Shown one piece after another: positions 50,362 to 57,884 of a stretch of 63,413 bases of DNA (its first letter is position 1; every line of letters begins with the position of its first letter). The notes beneath the pieces were generated by a model. The model was not told the DNA's origin and searched no databases. It was given only the letters and a program-made list of their open reading frames with translations. A program made the translations under genes and the position numbers. Source of the stretch: an uncultured Clostridia bacterium (lineage in GTDB: Bacteria > Bacillota > Clostridia > Oscillospirales > Ruminococcaceae). Location of the stretch: positions 1 through 63,413 of the forward strand of contig CALWZE010000043.1 in NCBI GenBank assembly GCA_944385925.1, given 5' to 3'.

Positions 50362-51421
50362 TATGCGAAAATTCGAAGTGCTCCGCACGGTTATGGCGAT
50401 TCTGATCGCGCTGCTGATCTCCTTTGTCGTCATCTTTTTTGTCAGCGAAGATCCGTTTAACGCCATCAAATGGCTGCTGACCGGCCCGTTGACGAGCAAA
50501 CGAAACTTCTTCAACGTCGTTGAGGCGATGATCCCGCTGATCTTTACCGGTACCGGCGTCTGCATCATGTTCGCGGCCAACCAGATCAACCTCGCCTCGG
50601 AAGGCGCGTTTCATCTGGGCGGTCTGGTCGCGGCGGTCGTCGCACTCAAGATGACCCTTCCCGCAGGGGTAAGCCCGGTTGTCGGCATTTTCCTCGCTGC
50701 CTGCGCCGGTGCGCTGTTTACGGCGATCCCCGCCATCATGAAGATCAAGACCAGCGCGGACGAGCTTGTCTCCTCCCTGATGATCAACTATCTCGCGCTT
50801 TATTTCTCGACCTTCATCATGAAATATTTCCTGATGGACCCGGCAATCGGTTCGGCGTCCTATCCGATTCCGGAAGCCTCGACCCTGCCCACCCTGATTT
50901 CCAGAACGCGGGTGCATCCCGGAATTATTGTCGCGCTGGCGGTTGCTGTGCTGGGATATGTTTTCCTGTATAAGACCCGAATCGGTTACCAGCTGCGCCT
51001 GACCGGTGAAAATCAGAAATTTGCGGAATATTCCGGCATCAGCATTGTGTCGGTCATTCTGATCTCCCAGCTGCTCGGCGGTTTCATCGCCGGCATGGGC
51101 GGCGGCATCGAGCTGCTCAGCCCGATCTACGACCGCTTTTCCTGGACCAGCCTGCTGGGCTACGGATGGGACGCGATCATTATCTGCACGCTGGCAAAGA
51201 AAAACCCGCTGTATACGCCGCTGTCCGCCTTCTTCCTGGCCTATCTGCGGACCGGCGCCTCGATCATGGCGCGGTATTCCGATGTGTCGCTGGAGATCGT
51301 GCAGATTATCCAGGGCGTCATCATCCTCTTCATCGTCGCGCAGCAGTTCCTCAGCCGCTATAAACACAAGATGATCGCGCAGGAAGCGAAAAGCGCGCTC
51401 AAAGACGAGGAGGTGGCCTGA
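50354..51421 (+). CDS. Nucleoside ABC transporter permease 1 (NupP/YufP-like)
   Basis: A 355-residue BPD_transp_2 permease with about ten membrane segments. Landmarks: LIALLISFVVIFFVSEDPFNAI, LIFTGTGVCIMFAANQINLASEGAFHLGGL, SSLMINYLALYFSTFIMKYFLMDP, YQLRLTGENQKFAEYSGIS and GGFIAGMGGGIELLSPIYDRFSWTSLLGYGWDAIIICTLAKKNPLYTPLSA. These identify the larger NupP/YufP-type subunit. It overlaps the ATPase by 8 bp and shares one base with the next gene, so the three are translated in a tight block. Confidence 0.92.
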   Translation: MNSMRKFEVLRTVMAILIALLISFVVIFFVSEDPFNAIKWLLTGPLTSKRNFFNVVEAMIPLIFTGTGVCIMFAANQINLASEGAFHLGGLVAAVVALKMTLPAGVSPVVGIFLAACAGALFTAIPAIMKIKTSADELVSSLMINYLALYFSTFIMKYFLMDPAIGSASYPIPEASTLPTLISRTRVHPGIIVALAVAVLGYVFLYKTRIGYQLRLTGENQKFAEYSGISIVSVILISQLLGGFIAGMGGGIELLSPIYDRFSWTSLLGYGWDAIIICTLAKKNPLYTPLSAFFLAYLRTGASIMARYSDVSLEIVQIIQGVIILFIVAQQFLSRYKHKMIAQEAKSALKDEEVA

Positions 51422-52338
51422 TGCTGTCAACGATTTTTACCGCTGATTTCTTTGCCGCGATCCTTCGCGCCACGACGCCGATCCTGTTTGCGACCCTGGC
51501 TGCGGCGATCGCCGCCAAAAGCGGCATCATCAACATGGCGCTTGAAGGCATGATGCTCTTTGCCGCGCTGTTCGGCGTCATCTTCTCTTCCCTGACCCAA
51601 AGCTGGGCGGGCGGTCTGCTCATCACGATGGCGCTCGGCGGCCTGCTGGGTTTGATCCTTGCCTTCTTTGTGCTCAACCTCAAGACCGATGAGATTCTCG
51701 CGGCCATCGCGATCAACCTGGTGGCAACCGGCGGCACCGTGCTGCTTATGCTCGCCTTTTCGGGCGACCGCGGCACCTCCATCTCGATCCAGAGCGTGCC
51801 CGCACCCAAACTGGACATCCCCTTCCTGCAGGACGTGCCGGTGCTTGGAAGCCTGCTATGCGGCCACAATGTGATGACCTATCTTGCGCTGATCGCGGTC
51901 GTCGTCGTGCATATTTTCCTGTACAAGACGCCGCTTGGCCTTAAGATCCGTGCGGTCGGCGAAAACAAAAACGCGGCCGAATCGGTCGGTATCAGCTCGC
52001 GGCGCATTCAGTATATCGCACTGATCCTCAGCGGTATTCTGGTTGCGATGGGCGGATTCTTCATGTCCGGCGGTTACATGAGCATGTTTACCAAGGATAT
52101 GGCGGCCGGACGCGGCTATATCGCCCTTGCCGCAAGCTCGATGGGTGCAAACACCCCGATCGGCGGCTTCCTGGTTGCGGTCCTGTTTGGTATTGCGCAG
52201 GCCTTTGCCAATGTCATGCAGCTTTCCACCATTCCGTATGAGCTGATTCAGATGGTACCTTACCTGACAACCCTGATCGGATTGGGCATATACAGCTATT
52301 CACGCATGAAAAAGCGGCAGAAAGCCGGCGGAAAATAA
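51421..52338 (+). CDS. Nucleoside ABC transporter permease 2 (NupQ/YufQ-like)
   Basis: A 305-residue BPD_transp_2 permease, the smaller partner of the pair. Landmarks: ILRATTPILFATLAAAIAAKSGIINMALEGMMLF, LAAIAINLVATGGTVLLML, LKIRAVGENKNAAESVGISSRRIQY, and AAGRGYIALAASSMGANTPIGGFLVAVLFGIAQAF. It matches NupQ/YufQ. Last gene of the deoD operon, followed by a strong terminator. Confidence 0.93.
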   Translation: MLSTIFTADFFAAILRATTPILFATLAAAIAAKSGIINMALEGMMLFAALFGVIFSSLTQSWAGGLLITMALGGLLGLILAFFVLNLKTDEILAAIAINLVATGGTVLLMLAFSGDRGTSISIQSVPAPKLDIPFLQDVPVLGSLLCGHNVMTYLALIAVVVVHIFLYKTPLGLKIRAVGENKNAAESVGISSRRIQYIALILSGILVAMGGFFMSGGYMSMFTKDMAAGRGYIALAASSMGANTPIGGFLVAVLFGIAQAFANVMQLSTIPYELIQMVPYLTTLIGLGIYSYSRMKKRQKAGGK

Positions 52339-52350
52339 AACTTCATAAAA

Positions 52351-52382
52351 AAAGGCGCGTCCATCCGGGCGCGCCTTTTTTC
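52351..52382 (+). terminator. Terminator of the nucleoside operon
   Basis: Stem AAAGGCGCG/CGCGCCTTT (52351-52359 with 52370-52378) running into a T-tract. Confidence 0.88.
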
Positions 52383-52586
52383 TGCGAATAATACCGCTGA
52401 AAAAAGGGCGTGTATTGCCCAACGGCATGTGAAGCGGTTTTGCCTGGTGTCGAAAAAATTTACGGCAAAGGCGCGGCAGTTTATTTTCCAAAAATAAATG
52501 AAAAAATAAATGAATGGATTTTACCCTTTGAATCGTATTCATGGCGTAACGGCTTTTGACCGAATGATAAATGGAGGGTAAAATGA

Positions 52587-52967
52587 ATGAATAAAAAGAT
52601 CATTGCAATGTTGATAGCGGCGGCAGTTACCGCCGGCGGCTGCGCAGCGGCAGCCTCTGCGCAGAATGTTTTCTGGAAGAGCGGAGCCGAGACATCCGCA
52701 AGTACGACAGCAGCTATGCCGATAGGGAAATATTTTGTGGACGCGGACGGCGACGGTGTTTGCGACAACCGCGGAACGGGCTTCGGTGGATACGGCGCAG
52801 GTTACGTGGACGCGGACGGCGACGGTGTTTGCGACAACCGCGGAACGGGCTTCGGCGGAAACGGCGCGGGCTACGTGGATGCGGACGGCGACGGAGTTTG
52901 CGACAATCTCGGAACAAGACCGCAGGACGGAACCGGCCGGCAGAACAGAGGCGGAAGAAATCGCTGA
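52587..52967 (+). CDS. Secreted protein with three D-x-D-G-D-G calcium-type repeats
   Basis: A 126-residue secreted protein. The signal peptide (about 1-27, KKIIAMLIAAAVTAGGCAAAASA) is followed by about 20 polar residues. Three 23-residue repeats then read YVDADGDGVCDNRGTGFGG-like, each with a calcium-loop D-x-D-G-D-G-x-C-D-N resembling thrombospondin type 3 or dockerin/EF-hand loops. One Cys per repeat could form disulfides. The C-terminus is Arg/Gly/Gln-rich. GGAGGG eight bases before the ATG supports the start. The DNA repeats are exact in period (69 bp), so copy number may vary between strains. It lies 255 bp upstream of an ECF sigma factor gene. Function unknown. Confidence 0.75.
   Translation: MNKKIIAMLIAAAVTAGGCAAAASAQNVFWKSGAETSASTTAAMPIGKYFVDADGDGVCDNRGTGFGGYGAGYVDADGDGVCDNRGTGFGGNGAGYVDADGDGVCDNLGTRPQDGTGRQNRGGRNR
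52737..52943 (+). repeat. Three in-frame 69-bp tandem repeats
   Basis: GTGGACGCGGACGGCGACGG begins at 52737 and 52806; the third unit begins at 52875 with one changed base (GAT for GAC). Units 1 and 2 are nearly identical for the whole 69 bp; unit 3 diverges after about 45 bp. Confidence 0.85.
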
Positions 52968-53222
52968 ACAGGCGCGCGCCGTCAGCCATGAAAATCCCGC
53001 GAAAATAAGCCTGATTTATGTGCGGAAGGCCCGCTTTCTGCGGGCGGCCTGTTTTGGGGGCGGATATATCCCGGCGGTGCCCGGGACAGCATCCGCTGAG
53101 GCGGCGCCGGAAAACAGGTAACGCGCACCGCACAGATCACAGGCTATTTATCCGGAAAACAGCTTTTAAAAAATCTTCTCTGAAAAACTTTTGGAAAGTA
53201 TGGAAATCCATGAGGGCGTTTT

Positions 53223-53705
53223 ATGCGCAGTGAACAGGAAACAAACCGGGCGGTCGAGCGATACGGCGACATGATCCGCCGCCTGTGTCTGGTTCATCTC
53301 AAGAATGAGACCGACGCACAGGACATATTTCAAACCGTATTTCTGAAATATTTTACGAGCGAAGTCGTGTTTGAGAATGAGGAGCATGAAAAAGCATGGC
53401 TCATCCGGGTATGCCTGAACGCCTGCCGGGACTGGCTGCGGGATGTATTCAGGCGGCGCACGGTAAATCTGGACGCGCTTTATGATCAGGGAACCGAAAT
53501 GCCGCAGGATAATCAGGAAGTATTACAGGCGGTGCTTACCCTGTCCGCAAAAGAGCGGGAAATTGTCTATCTGCACTATTACGAAGGGTATACCGCGCCG
53601 CAGATCGGAAAAATACTCGGAAAAAATCCCAACACGGTGTATACCTGTCTGACAAGAGCGCGGGAAAAGCTCAGAAAGAAGCTTGGAGGTGAGCAAATTG
53701 GATGA
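53223..53705 (+). CDS. ECF RNA polymerase sigma factor
   Basis: A 160-residue sigma-70 family factor with only regions 2 and 4. Region 2: RAVERYGDMIRRLCLVHLKNETDAQDIFQTVFLKYF and WLIRVCLNACRDWLRD. Region 4: LSAKEREIVYLHYYEGYTAPQIG, then LGKNPNTVYTCLTRAREKLRKKL. It would direct polymerase to a stress or envelope regulon. GAGGG before the ATG supports the start. The RsgI-like anti-sigma gene overlaps its 3' end, the usual arrangement for a regulated pair. The operon it controls may include the secreted repeat protein just upstream; that link is positional. Confidence 0.93.
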   Translation: MRSEQETNRAVERYGDMIRRLCLVHLKNETDAQDIFQTVFLKYFTSEVVFENEEHEKAWLIRVCLNACRDWLRDVFRRRTVNLDALYDQGTEMPQDNQEVLQAVLTLSAKEREIVYLHYYEGYTAPQIGKILGKNPNTVYTCLTRAREKLRKKLGGEQIG

Positions 53706-54450
53706 CCGGATTAAAGCGTCCTTCGACGCGGTTCACGCCTCGCAGGCAATGAAGGACCAAACCATGCGGGCAGTTCGCCAGCACGCGGCGTCCGCGAAAA
53801 GACCGGCTCGCCGCTGGAGATTGCCTGCGGCCGCTTTTGCCGCCGCGGCGCTGATCATTCTGTCCGGCTGGCTCTGGATGTCTCCCACAGCCGCGGTCAG
53901 CATCGACGTCAATCCCTCGCTTGAGCTGAGTGTTAACCGGTTCGGATATGTGGTACAGGTGCAGGGATGGAACGAGGACGGCGAACAGCTGGCCGACGGA
54001 TTGAATATCCGGTTCATGCCGGTCTCCCGCGCGGTGGAAACGGTGCTGGCCCGGCAGGAAATCCAGGACTGCCTTGCGCGGGAAGAAGAGCTGTGCATTG
54101 CGGTGGCCGCGACGCGTGAAGGCCAGCAGCAGGCGCTTTTGGACGCGGTGCAGCAGTGCGCGGGTAGCGGCCGAAATATCTACTGCGGTACGGCCGACTA
54201 TTCCCAGATCAATGCGGCGCACGAATGCGGCCTGTCTTTTGGAAAATACCGCGCTTATCTTGAGCTTGCGGCATTGGACCCCACGCTGACCCCCCGGCAG
54301 GCCGCGCAGATGACCATGCGGGAACTGCGGGAACGGATTGAACAGCTCGGCGGCGATACACAGGCAATACCGGGCGGCGGCTATGGTCAAGGTAAGGGCC
54401 AGGGTAACGGTCAGGGCGCGCAGCATGGCCGGGAAAAAGGACAGAACTGA
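53698..54450 (+). CDS. RsgI-like membrane anti-sigma factor
   Basis: A 250-residue single-pass membrane protein. Residues 1-37 are a cytoplasmic, charged segment that would bind the sigma factor (DDRIKASFDAVHASQAMKDQ, then basic RPARRWR). One membrane helix lies at about 38-58. Immediately outside, AVSIDVNPSLELSVNRFGYVVQV is the hallmark strand block of RsgI-type anti-sigma factors. The C-terminus is Gly/Gln-rich (GGGYGQGKGQGNGQG). I start it at TTG 53698 because GGAGGTG lies six bases upstream; that overlaps the sigma gene by 8 bp and implies coupled translation. Confidence 0.85.
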   Translation: MDDRIKASFDAVHASQAMKDQTMRAVRQHAASAKRPARRWRLPAAAFAAAALIILSGWLWMSPTAAVSIDVNPSLELSVNRFGYVVQVQGWNEDGEQLADGLNIRFMPVSRAVETVLARQEIQDCLAREEELCIAVAATREGQQQALLDAVQQCAGSGRNIYCGTADYSQINAAHECGLSFGKYRAYLELAALDPTLTPRQAAQMTMRELRERIEQLGGDTQAIPGGGYGQGKGQGNGQGAQHGREKGQN

Positions 54451-54923
54451 AAGGGAATTTGGATACCAGACGGCTGAGATTTTAAAAGACAAACGGCACA
54501 GAGCATAGAGCGGACAAAAGCTTCGCATGACGCATTTAAGCCCCGTCCGAATAAGGAGCATGCAGAGAAAGATGATGGCTTTGAATTATGTGCATTGTAT
54601 CCCCTGAGAATAGCCGAAATCAGAATTACGGTCTGAGCCGAATCCTGGCTGAGCGCCGGAAGGCAAAAAGCCGGCAAGCTTTTCCGAATTTACTGAAACT
54701 TTTGCATGGTACATCCCGCCCCGCCGTCCGTATAGGGAAAACTTCCCCCGCTGCGTCCTTTTCGCCCGGCCATTTGACAAGATCACGTTTTGTTTCGATG
54801 TTTGAAGCGGGACCGTTCGCTTTTTCGGCGATGCGGAAACTCCTCGCCGCTGAAGTATAAAAAACCACCCGCCTTGCGGGTGGTTTTAATTTATCAGATG
54901 TCTTTAATAAAAGGGCGCGCTCA
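54451..54923. other. Gap between the anti-sigma and chromate transporter genes
   Basis: 473 bp. Convergent genes flank it; a hairpin at 54861-54887 serves as terminator. No other gene or motif is recognised. Confidence 0.5.
54861..54887. terminator. Bidirectional terminator
   Basis: Stem AAAACCACCCGC/GCGGGTGGTTTT (12 bp, CTT loop) flanked by A-run and T-run, between convergent genes. Confidence 0.8.
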
Positions 54924-55493
54924 TCAGGCCATGAAGGGCAGATATCCTACCCCGATCCCGAGCACGGCGGACAGAAGAATGATCAGGATAGGGTGCGCCT
55001 TTTTCATGGAAAGAATGAGCATGAGCAGGAAAATTCCGGCGGAACACAAAAAGGCGGGAGAACCGAGGGCGGCGGCCGAAAAGCCGTTTTCAAAAAAGAC
55101 GGTCTGCCCGGTTGATACCACAGCCGCCGCGATCAGGCCTACAACCGCGGGCTTCAGACCGAACATGCAGCCTTGAACGACGCGGCTGGATTGAAATTTG
55201 ACGAAACAGCGCGCGACAAGCAGAATGATGAGGAAGGAGGGCAGCACGACCCCAAGCGTTGCGCAGAAAGCGCCGAAAAGTCCGCCGGTCTGCATACCGG
55301 CATAGGTGGATACGTTGACCGCAAAGGGGCCGGGGGTGCTTTCGCTGACGGCGATAAAGTTTACCAGTTCCTCACTGGACAGCCAGCCGTGCGCCAGCAC
55401 CTGGGCCTGCACCAGCGGCAGCATGGCGTAGCCGCCGCCGAAGGTGAAGGCGCCGATCATGAAAAAGGTCCAGAACAATTCCAGAAAAATCAT
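54924..55493 (-). CDS. Chromate-transporter-type membrane subunit B
   Basis: A 189-residue short-chain CHR-family protein with six or so membrane helices: ELFWTFFMIGAFTFGGGYAMLPLVQ, STPGPFAVNVSTYAG, and LGVVLPSFLIILLVAR. These motifs (FGGGYAMLP, STPGP) mark the family. It forms one half of a two-gene system with the next gene upstream; long-chain CHR proteins fuse the two halves. Homologues move chromate or related oxyanions, but many have unproven substrates. It overlaps the upstream subunit by 4 bp. Confidence 0.9.
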   Translation of the reverse strand: MIFLELFWTFFMIGAFTFGGGYAMLPLVQAQVLAHGWLSSEELVNFIAVSESTPGPFAVNVSTYAGMQTGGLFGAFCATLGVVLPSFLIILLVARCFVKFQSSRVVQGCMFGLKPAVVGLIAAAVVSTGQTVFFENGFSAAALGSPAFLCSAGIFLLMLILSMKKAHPILIILLSAVLGIGVGYLPFMA

Positions 55494-56059
55494 TTCTTCA
55501 TCCTCCCTGCCGCGAATGCGCTGTATGCAAGTCCTGCCGCCGCGCAGCCGAGAATTACCAGCAGCACGCTGACATTAAAAACGGCGACGCAGATAAATGC
55601 GGCCGCAGCGAGCAGATAGGAAAAGAGGTTTTTCGGGCATTGACGGTACATAGACAGCAGTGCCCGCAGGATCAGCGCAAGTACCCCTGCGCGGATTCCG
55701 GCAAAAGCATATTGGACCACGCGGCTGTCCTCAAATTGGCGCAGCACAAAAGAAATTGCGACAATGATCAGAAAGGAGGGCAGCACAACCCCGAGCGTGG
55801 AGAAAAAAGCGCCCGCAAAGCCGGCGACGCGATAGCCGACAAAGGTCGCCGCATTGATGGCGATCGGCCCGGGGGTGCTTTCCGCAATCGCCACGACGTC
55901 CAGAATGTCCTGTTCGCTGATCCAGTGTTTGCGCTCCACGACCTCCCGCTGAATAAGCGGGATCATTGCGTAACCGCCGCCAAAGGTAAAAGCGCCGATT
56001 TTCAAAAATGTGGAGAATAATTCGAGTGTCGTCTTAAAAGAGTGTTTTTGTTTCGCCAT
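55490..56059 (-). CDS. Chromate-transporter-type membrane subunit A
   Basis: A 189-residue short-chain CHR-family protein. Landmarks: ELFSTFLKIGAFTFGGGYAMIPLIQREVVERKHWISEQDILD, ESTPGPIAINAATFVGYRVAG, and LGVVLPSFLIIVAISF. It opens the leftward two-gene unit, whose two products probably form a heterodimer. Its sequence is distinct from subunit B, so this is an old duplication and not a recent copy. There is no chromate reductase nearby. Confidence 0.9.
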   Translation of the reverse strand: MAKQKHSFKTTLELFSTFLKIGAFTFGGGYAMIPLIQREVVERKHWISEQDILDVVAIAESTPGPIAINAATFVGYRVAGFAGAFFSTLGVVLPSFLIIVAISFVLRQFEDSRVVQYAFAGIRAGVLALILRALLSMYRQCPKNLFSYLLAAAAFICVAVFNVSVLLVILGCAAAGLAYSAFAAGRMKK

Positions 56060-56139
56060 ACGATAAGAAACCTTTCTAATGTTCCCGCCGGGAACTCAAA
56101 CAAAAAACGGCAAAATCAATTGGAGACTCTGCGCGCCAA

Positions 56140-56874
56140 TTATTGCTGCTTGACCGCAGAAACAAGCAGCATCATCGGCCGGCGCAGTTCGTTTTGCATT
56201 TCCGGAAGATGCCGCAGCGTCTGCGGGGGCTGCGGCTCGACCACAGCGCGAAGCAGGAAGCCGTTTTCCAGCAGCACGCCGAGCAAAGTGGTCAAAGTAC
56301 GGTGGTATTTGATAACCTTCTGGCCCAGAAAAACCGCTTCCCGCTCCCCTTCATCGAAGTAGCGGTCCACCGGAAAATGCAGGATGTTTCCCTGTGCGTC
56401 CCGATACCAGTCCTGGTCACCGCGCGCGGTGAAAACCGGATGTTCGGTCGAAAAGATAAACGCGCCGTTTGGCGCCAGCCATTCGGAGATATTTCGGATC
56501 ATTTTCGGGTAATCCCGGACATAATGCAGTGCAAGTGAACTGAGCACAAGATCGAAAGACCCTTCCGCAAAGACGAGGTCCTCCATTGCGGCGCGGCGGT
56601 ATTCGATATTGCTGCCGCCGTTTCTGCGCGCGGCTTCGTCCAGCATTTTTGCCGAGATATCCACGCCGAGCACCGAATGCGCGCCGTGCGCCGCGGCGTA
56701 AGCGCAGTGCCAGCCGTACCCGCAGCCAAGATCCAGTACCCGTTTATTTGAAAAATCCGGCAAAAGTTTTTCAAGTTCCGGCCATTCGCCGGCGCCCGCA
56801 AGCCCGAGTTTTGAGCGGGTCATCCCGGCATACGCGCTGAAAAATTCCGGATCGTCATATTTGTTTTCTTTCAT
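56140..56874 (-). CDS. Class I SAM-dependent methyltransferase
   Basis: A 244-residue Rossmann-fold methyltransferase of the UbiE/Methyltransf_11 type. Motif I is RVLDLGCGYGWHCAYAAA, motif II lies near VLGVDISAKMLDEAARR, and motif III near SSLALHYVRDYPKMIRNISEWLAPNGAFIFSTEHPVFTA. The family moves a methyl group from S-adenosylmethionine to varied small molecules; the substrate is not readable. I start at ATG 56874 (GGGAGAAG before it), which gives KENKYDDPEFF; the frame upstream has 17 more codons without support. The gene is monocistronic. Confidence 0.85.
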   Translation of the reverse strand: MKENKYDDPEFFSAYAGMTRSKLGLAGAGEWPELEKLLPDFSNKRVLDLGCGYGWHCAYAAAHGAHSVLGVDISAKMLDEAARRNGGSNIEYRRAAMEDLVFAEGSFDLVLSSLALHYVRDYPKMIRNISEWLAPNGAFIFSTEHPVFTARGDQDWYRDAQGNILHFPVDRYFDEGEREAVFLGQKVIKYHRTLTTLLGVLLENGFLLRAVVEPQPPQTLRHLPEMQNELRRPMMLLVSAVKQQ

Positions 56875-57166
56875 CGTTTCTTCTCCCATGTAAAGCAGTA
56901 TGAATTCATTTGCAGAGCTTTGCATGGGCGGCTTTTATTCTGCGTACGGCGCAAAGAAATTTCAAAGCGCCTTCCCTCCTTTTTTAAAAACGTACAGCAG
57001 GATTATAGCACGTACCCTGTGCAACGAGAAGAGCGTCAGTGAAAAAATTTGCCTTGTGTGCGGGCAAAAGGCCTCTTAGCCTTTGTATTTTCGCCGATGC
57101 GTTCACGGTTTGCGGGATAGAACGGCTGCGGATGTGATCCATCTCTGCCCGCCCGCAGCCGGACAG

Positions 57167-57197
57167 AAAAATCTCAAAACACTTTCGAGATTTTTTT
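57167..57197 (+). terminator. Orphan terminator-like hairpin
   Basis: AAAAATCTC (57167-57175) pairs with GAGATTTTT (57187-57195), with extra T residues after. No rightward gene ends before it in the window. Confidence 0.5.
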
Positions 57198-57294
57198 CAG
57201 TTTAATGGTTCCTCTCTATTCGCTTGTGCAGGCGAACCACTTGGCAGGGTTTGCGCGCAGAAAAGAAAAATTTTTGTAAGCATAAAAAAGTAAG

Positions 57295-57323
57295 TTGAAA
57301 CTTTTTTGCAGGCAAGGTAAAAT
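57295..57323 (+). promoter_or_regulatory. Promoter of the ferredoxin gene
   Basis: TTGAAA (57295-57300), 17-bp spacer, TAAAAT (57318-57323), about 45 bp before the start. Confidence 0.72.
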
Positions 57324-57368
57324 AGATCACAAGACAGAGAAAAAACACAGAAAAAAGGGTAAATGGAT

Positions 57369-57758
57369 ATGAAAAAGCTGAGCGTAAAAAAAGATGTCGA
57401 ATGCATGGCCTGCCTTGCCTGTGAGCGTGCCTGCTCCGAAGCATTCTACAAAGAGTATGATCCCGCAAAGTCCTGCATTCATATCGTGGAGAAGTCCGGC
57501 GTCGTCAAGCCCGCGATCTGCGTACAGTGCGGCAAATGCGCTAAGGCGTGCGAAGCCGGCGCGATCACCCAGAATCCCAAGACCGGCGTGTACATGATCA
57601 ACAAAAAGCTCTGCGTTGGCTGCGGCAAGTGCAAAGAGGTCTGCCCCTTCGGCGCGATCGTCTTTTTTGAGAATGCGCCCAATGCCTCCAAGTGCATCGC
57701 CTGTGGCATCTGCGCAAAAGCCTGCCCGATGGGCGTTCTCGAAGTTATCGAGAAATAA
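57369..57758 (+). CDS. Four-cluster ferredoxin-like iron-sulfur protein
   Basis: A 129-residue electron carrier with four complete C-x2-C-x2-C-x3-C motifs: CMACLACERAC, CVQCGKCAKAC, CVGCGKCKEVC and CIACGICAKAC. Sixteen Cys residues fit four [4Fe-4S] clusters, as in CooF/HycB-type electron-transfer subunits. One additional Cys (SCIHI) lies between motifs 1 and 2. It has its own promoter and terminator and no redox partner next to it. I choose ATG 57369, as AAAAGGG is at good distance; ATG 57363 is two codons longer. Electron donor and acceptor are unknown. Confidence 0.92.
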   Translation: MKKLSVKKDVECMACLACERACSEAFYKEYDPAKSCIHIVEKSGVVKPAICVQCGKCAKACEAGAITQNPKTGVYMINKKLCVGCGKCKEVCPFGAIVFFENAPNASKCIACGICAKACPMGVLEVIEK

Positions 57759-57773
57759 CCTTTGATCTGAATG

Positions 57774-57825
57774 AAAAAGGGTCTTACCGCTGCACTTTCA
57801 AGCGCGGCGGTAAGGCCCTTTTAAT
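57774..57825 (+). terminator. Terminator of the ferredoxin gene
   Basis: Stem AAGGGTCTTACCGC/GCGGTAAGGCCCTT with one mismatch, then TTAATTTT. It lies 20 bp past the stop codon. Confidence 0.8.
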
Positions 57826-57884
57826 TTTGCTGTTCTGCGCGGCAGAAACCCTCATAAAATCCAAATCTGTGAAAGCGCGCACAA

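Larger units (their letters stand above)
56875..57368. other. Gap between methyltransferase and ferredoxin genes
   Basis: 494 bp. A hairpin at 57167-57197 (AAAAATCTC/GAGATTTTT with T-tract) looks like a terminator without an upstream gene. The ferredoxin promoter lies at 57295-57323. I see no gene. Confidence 0.5.
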
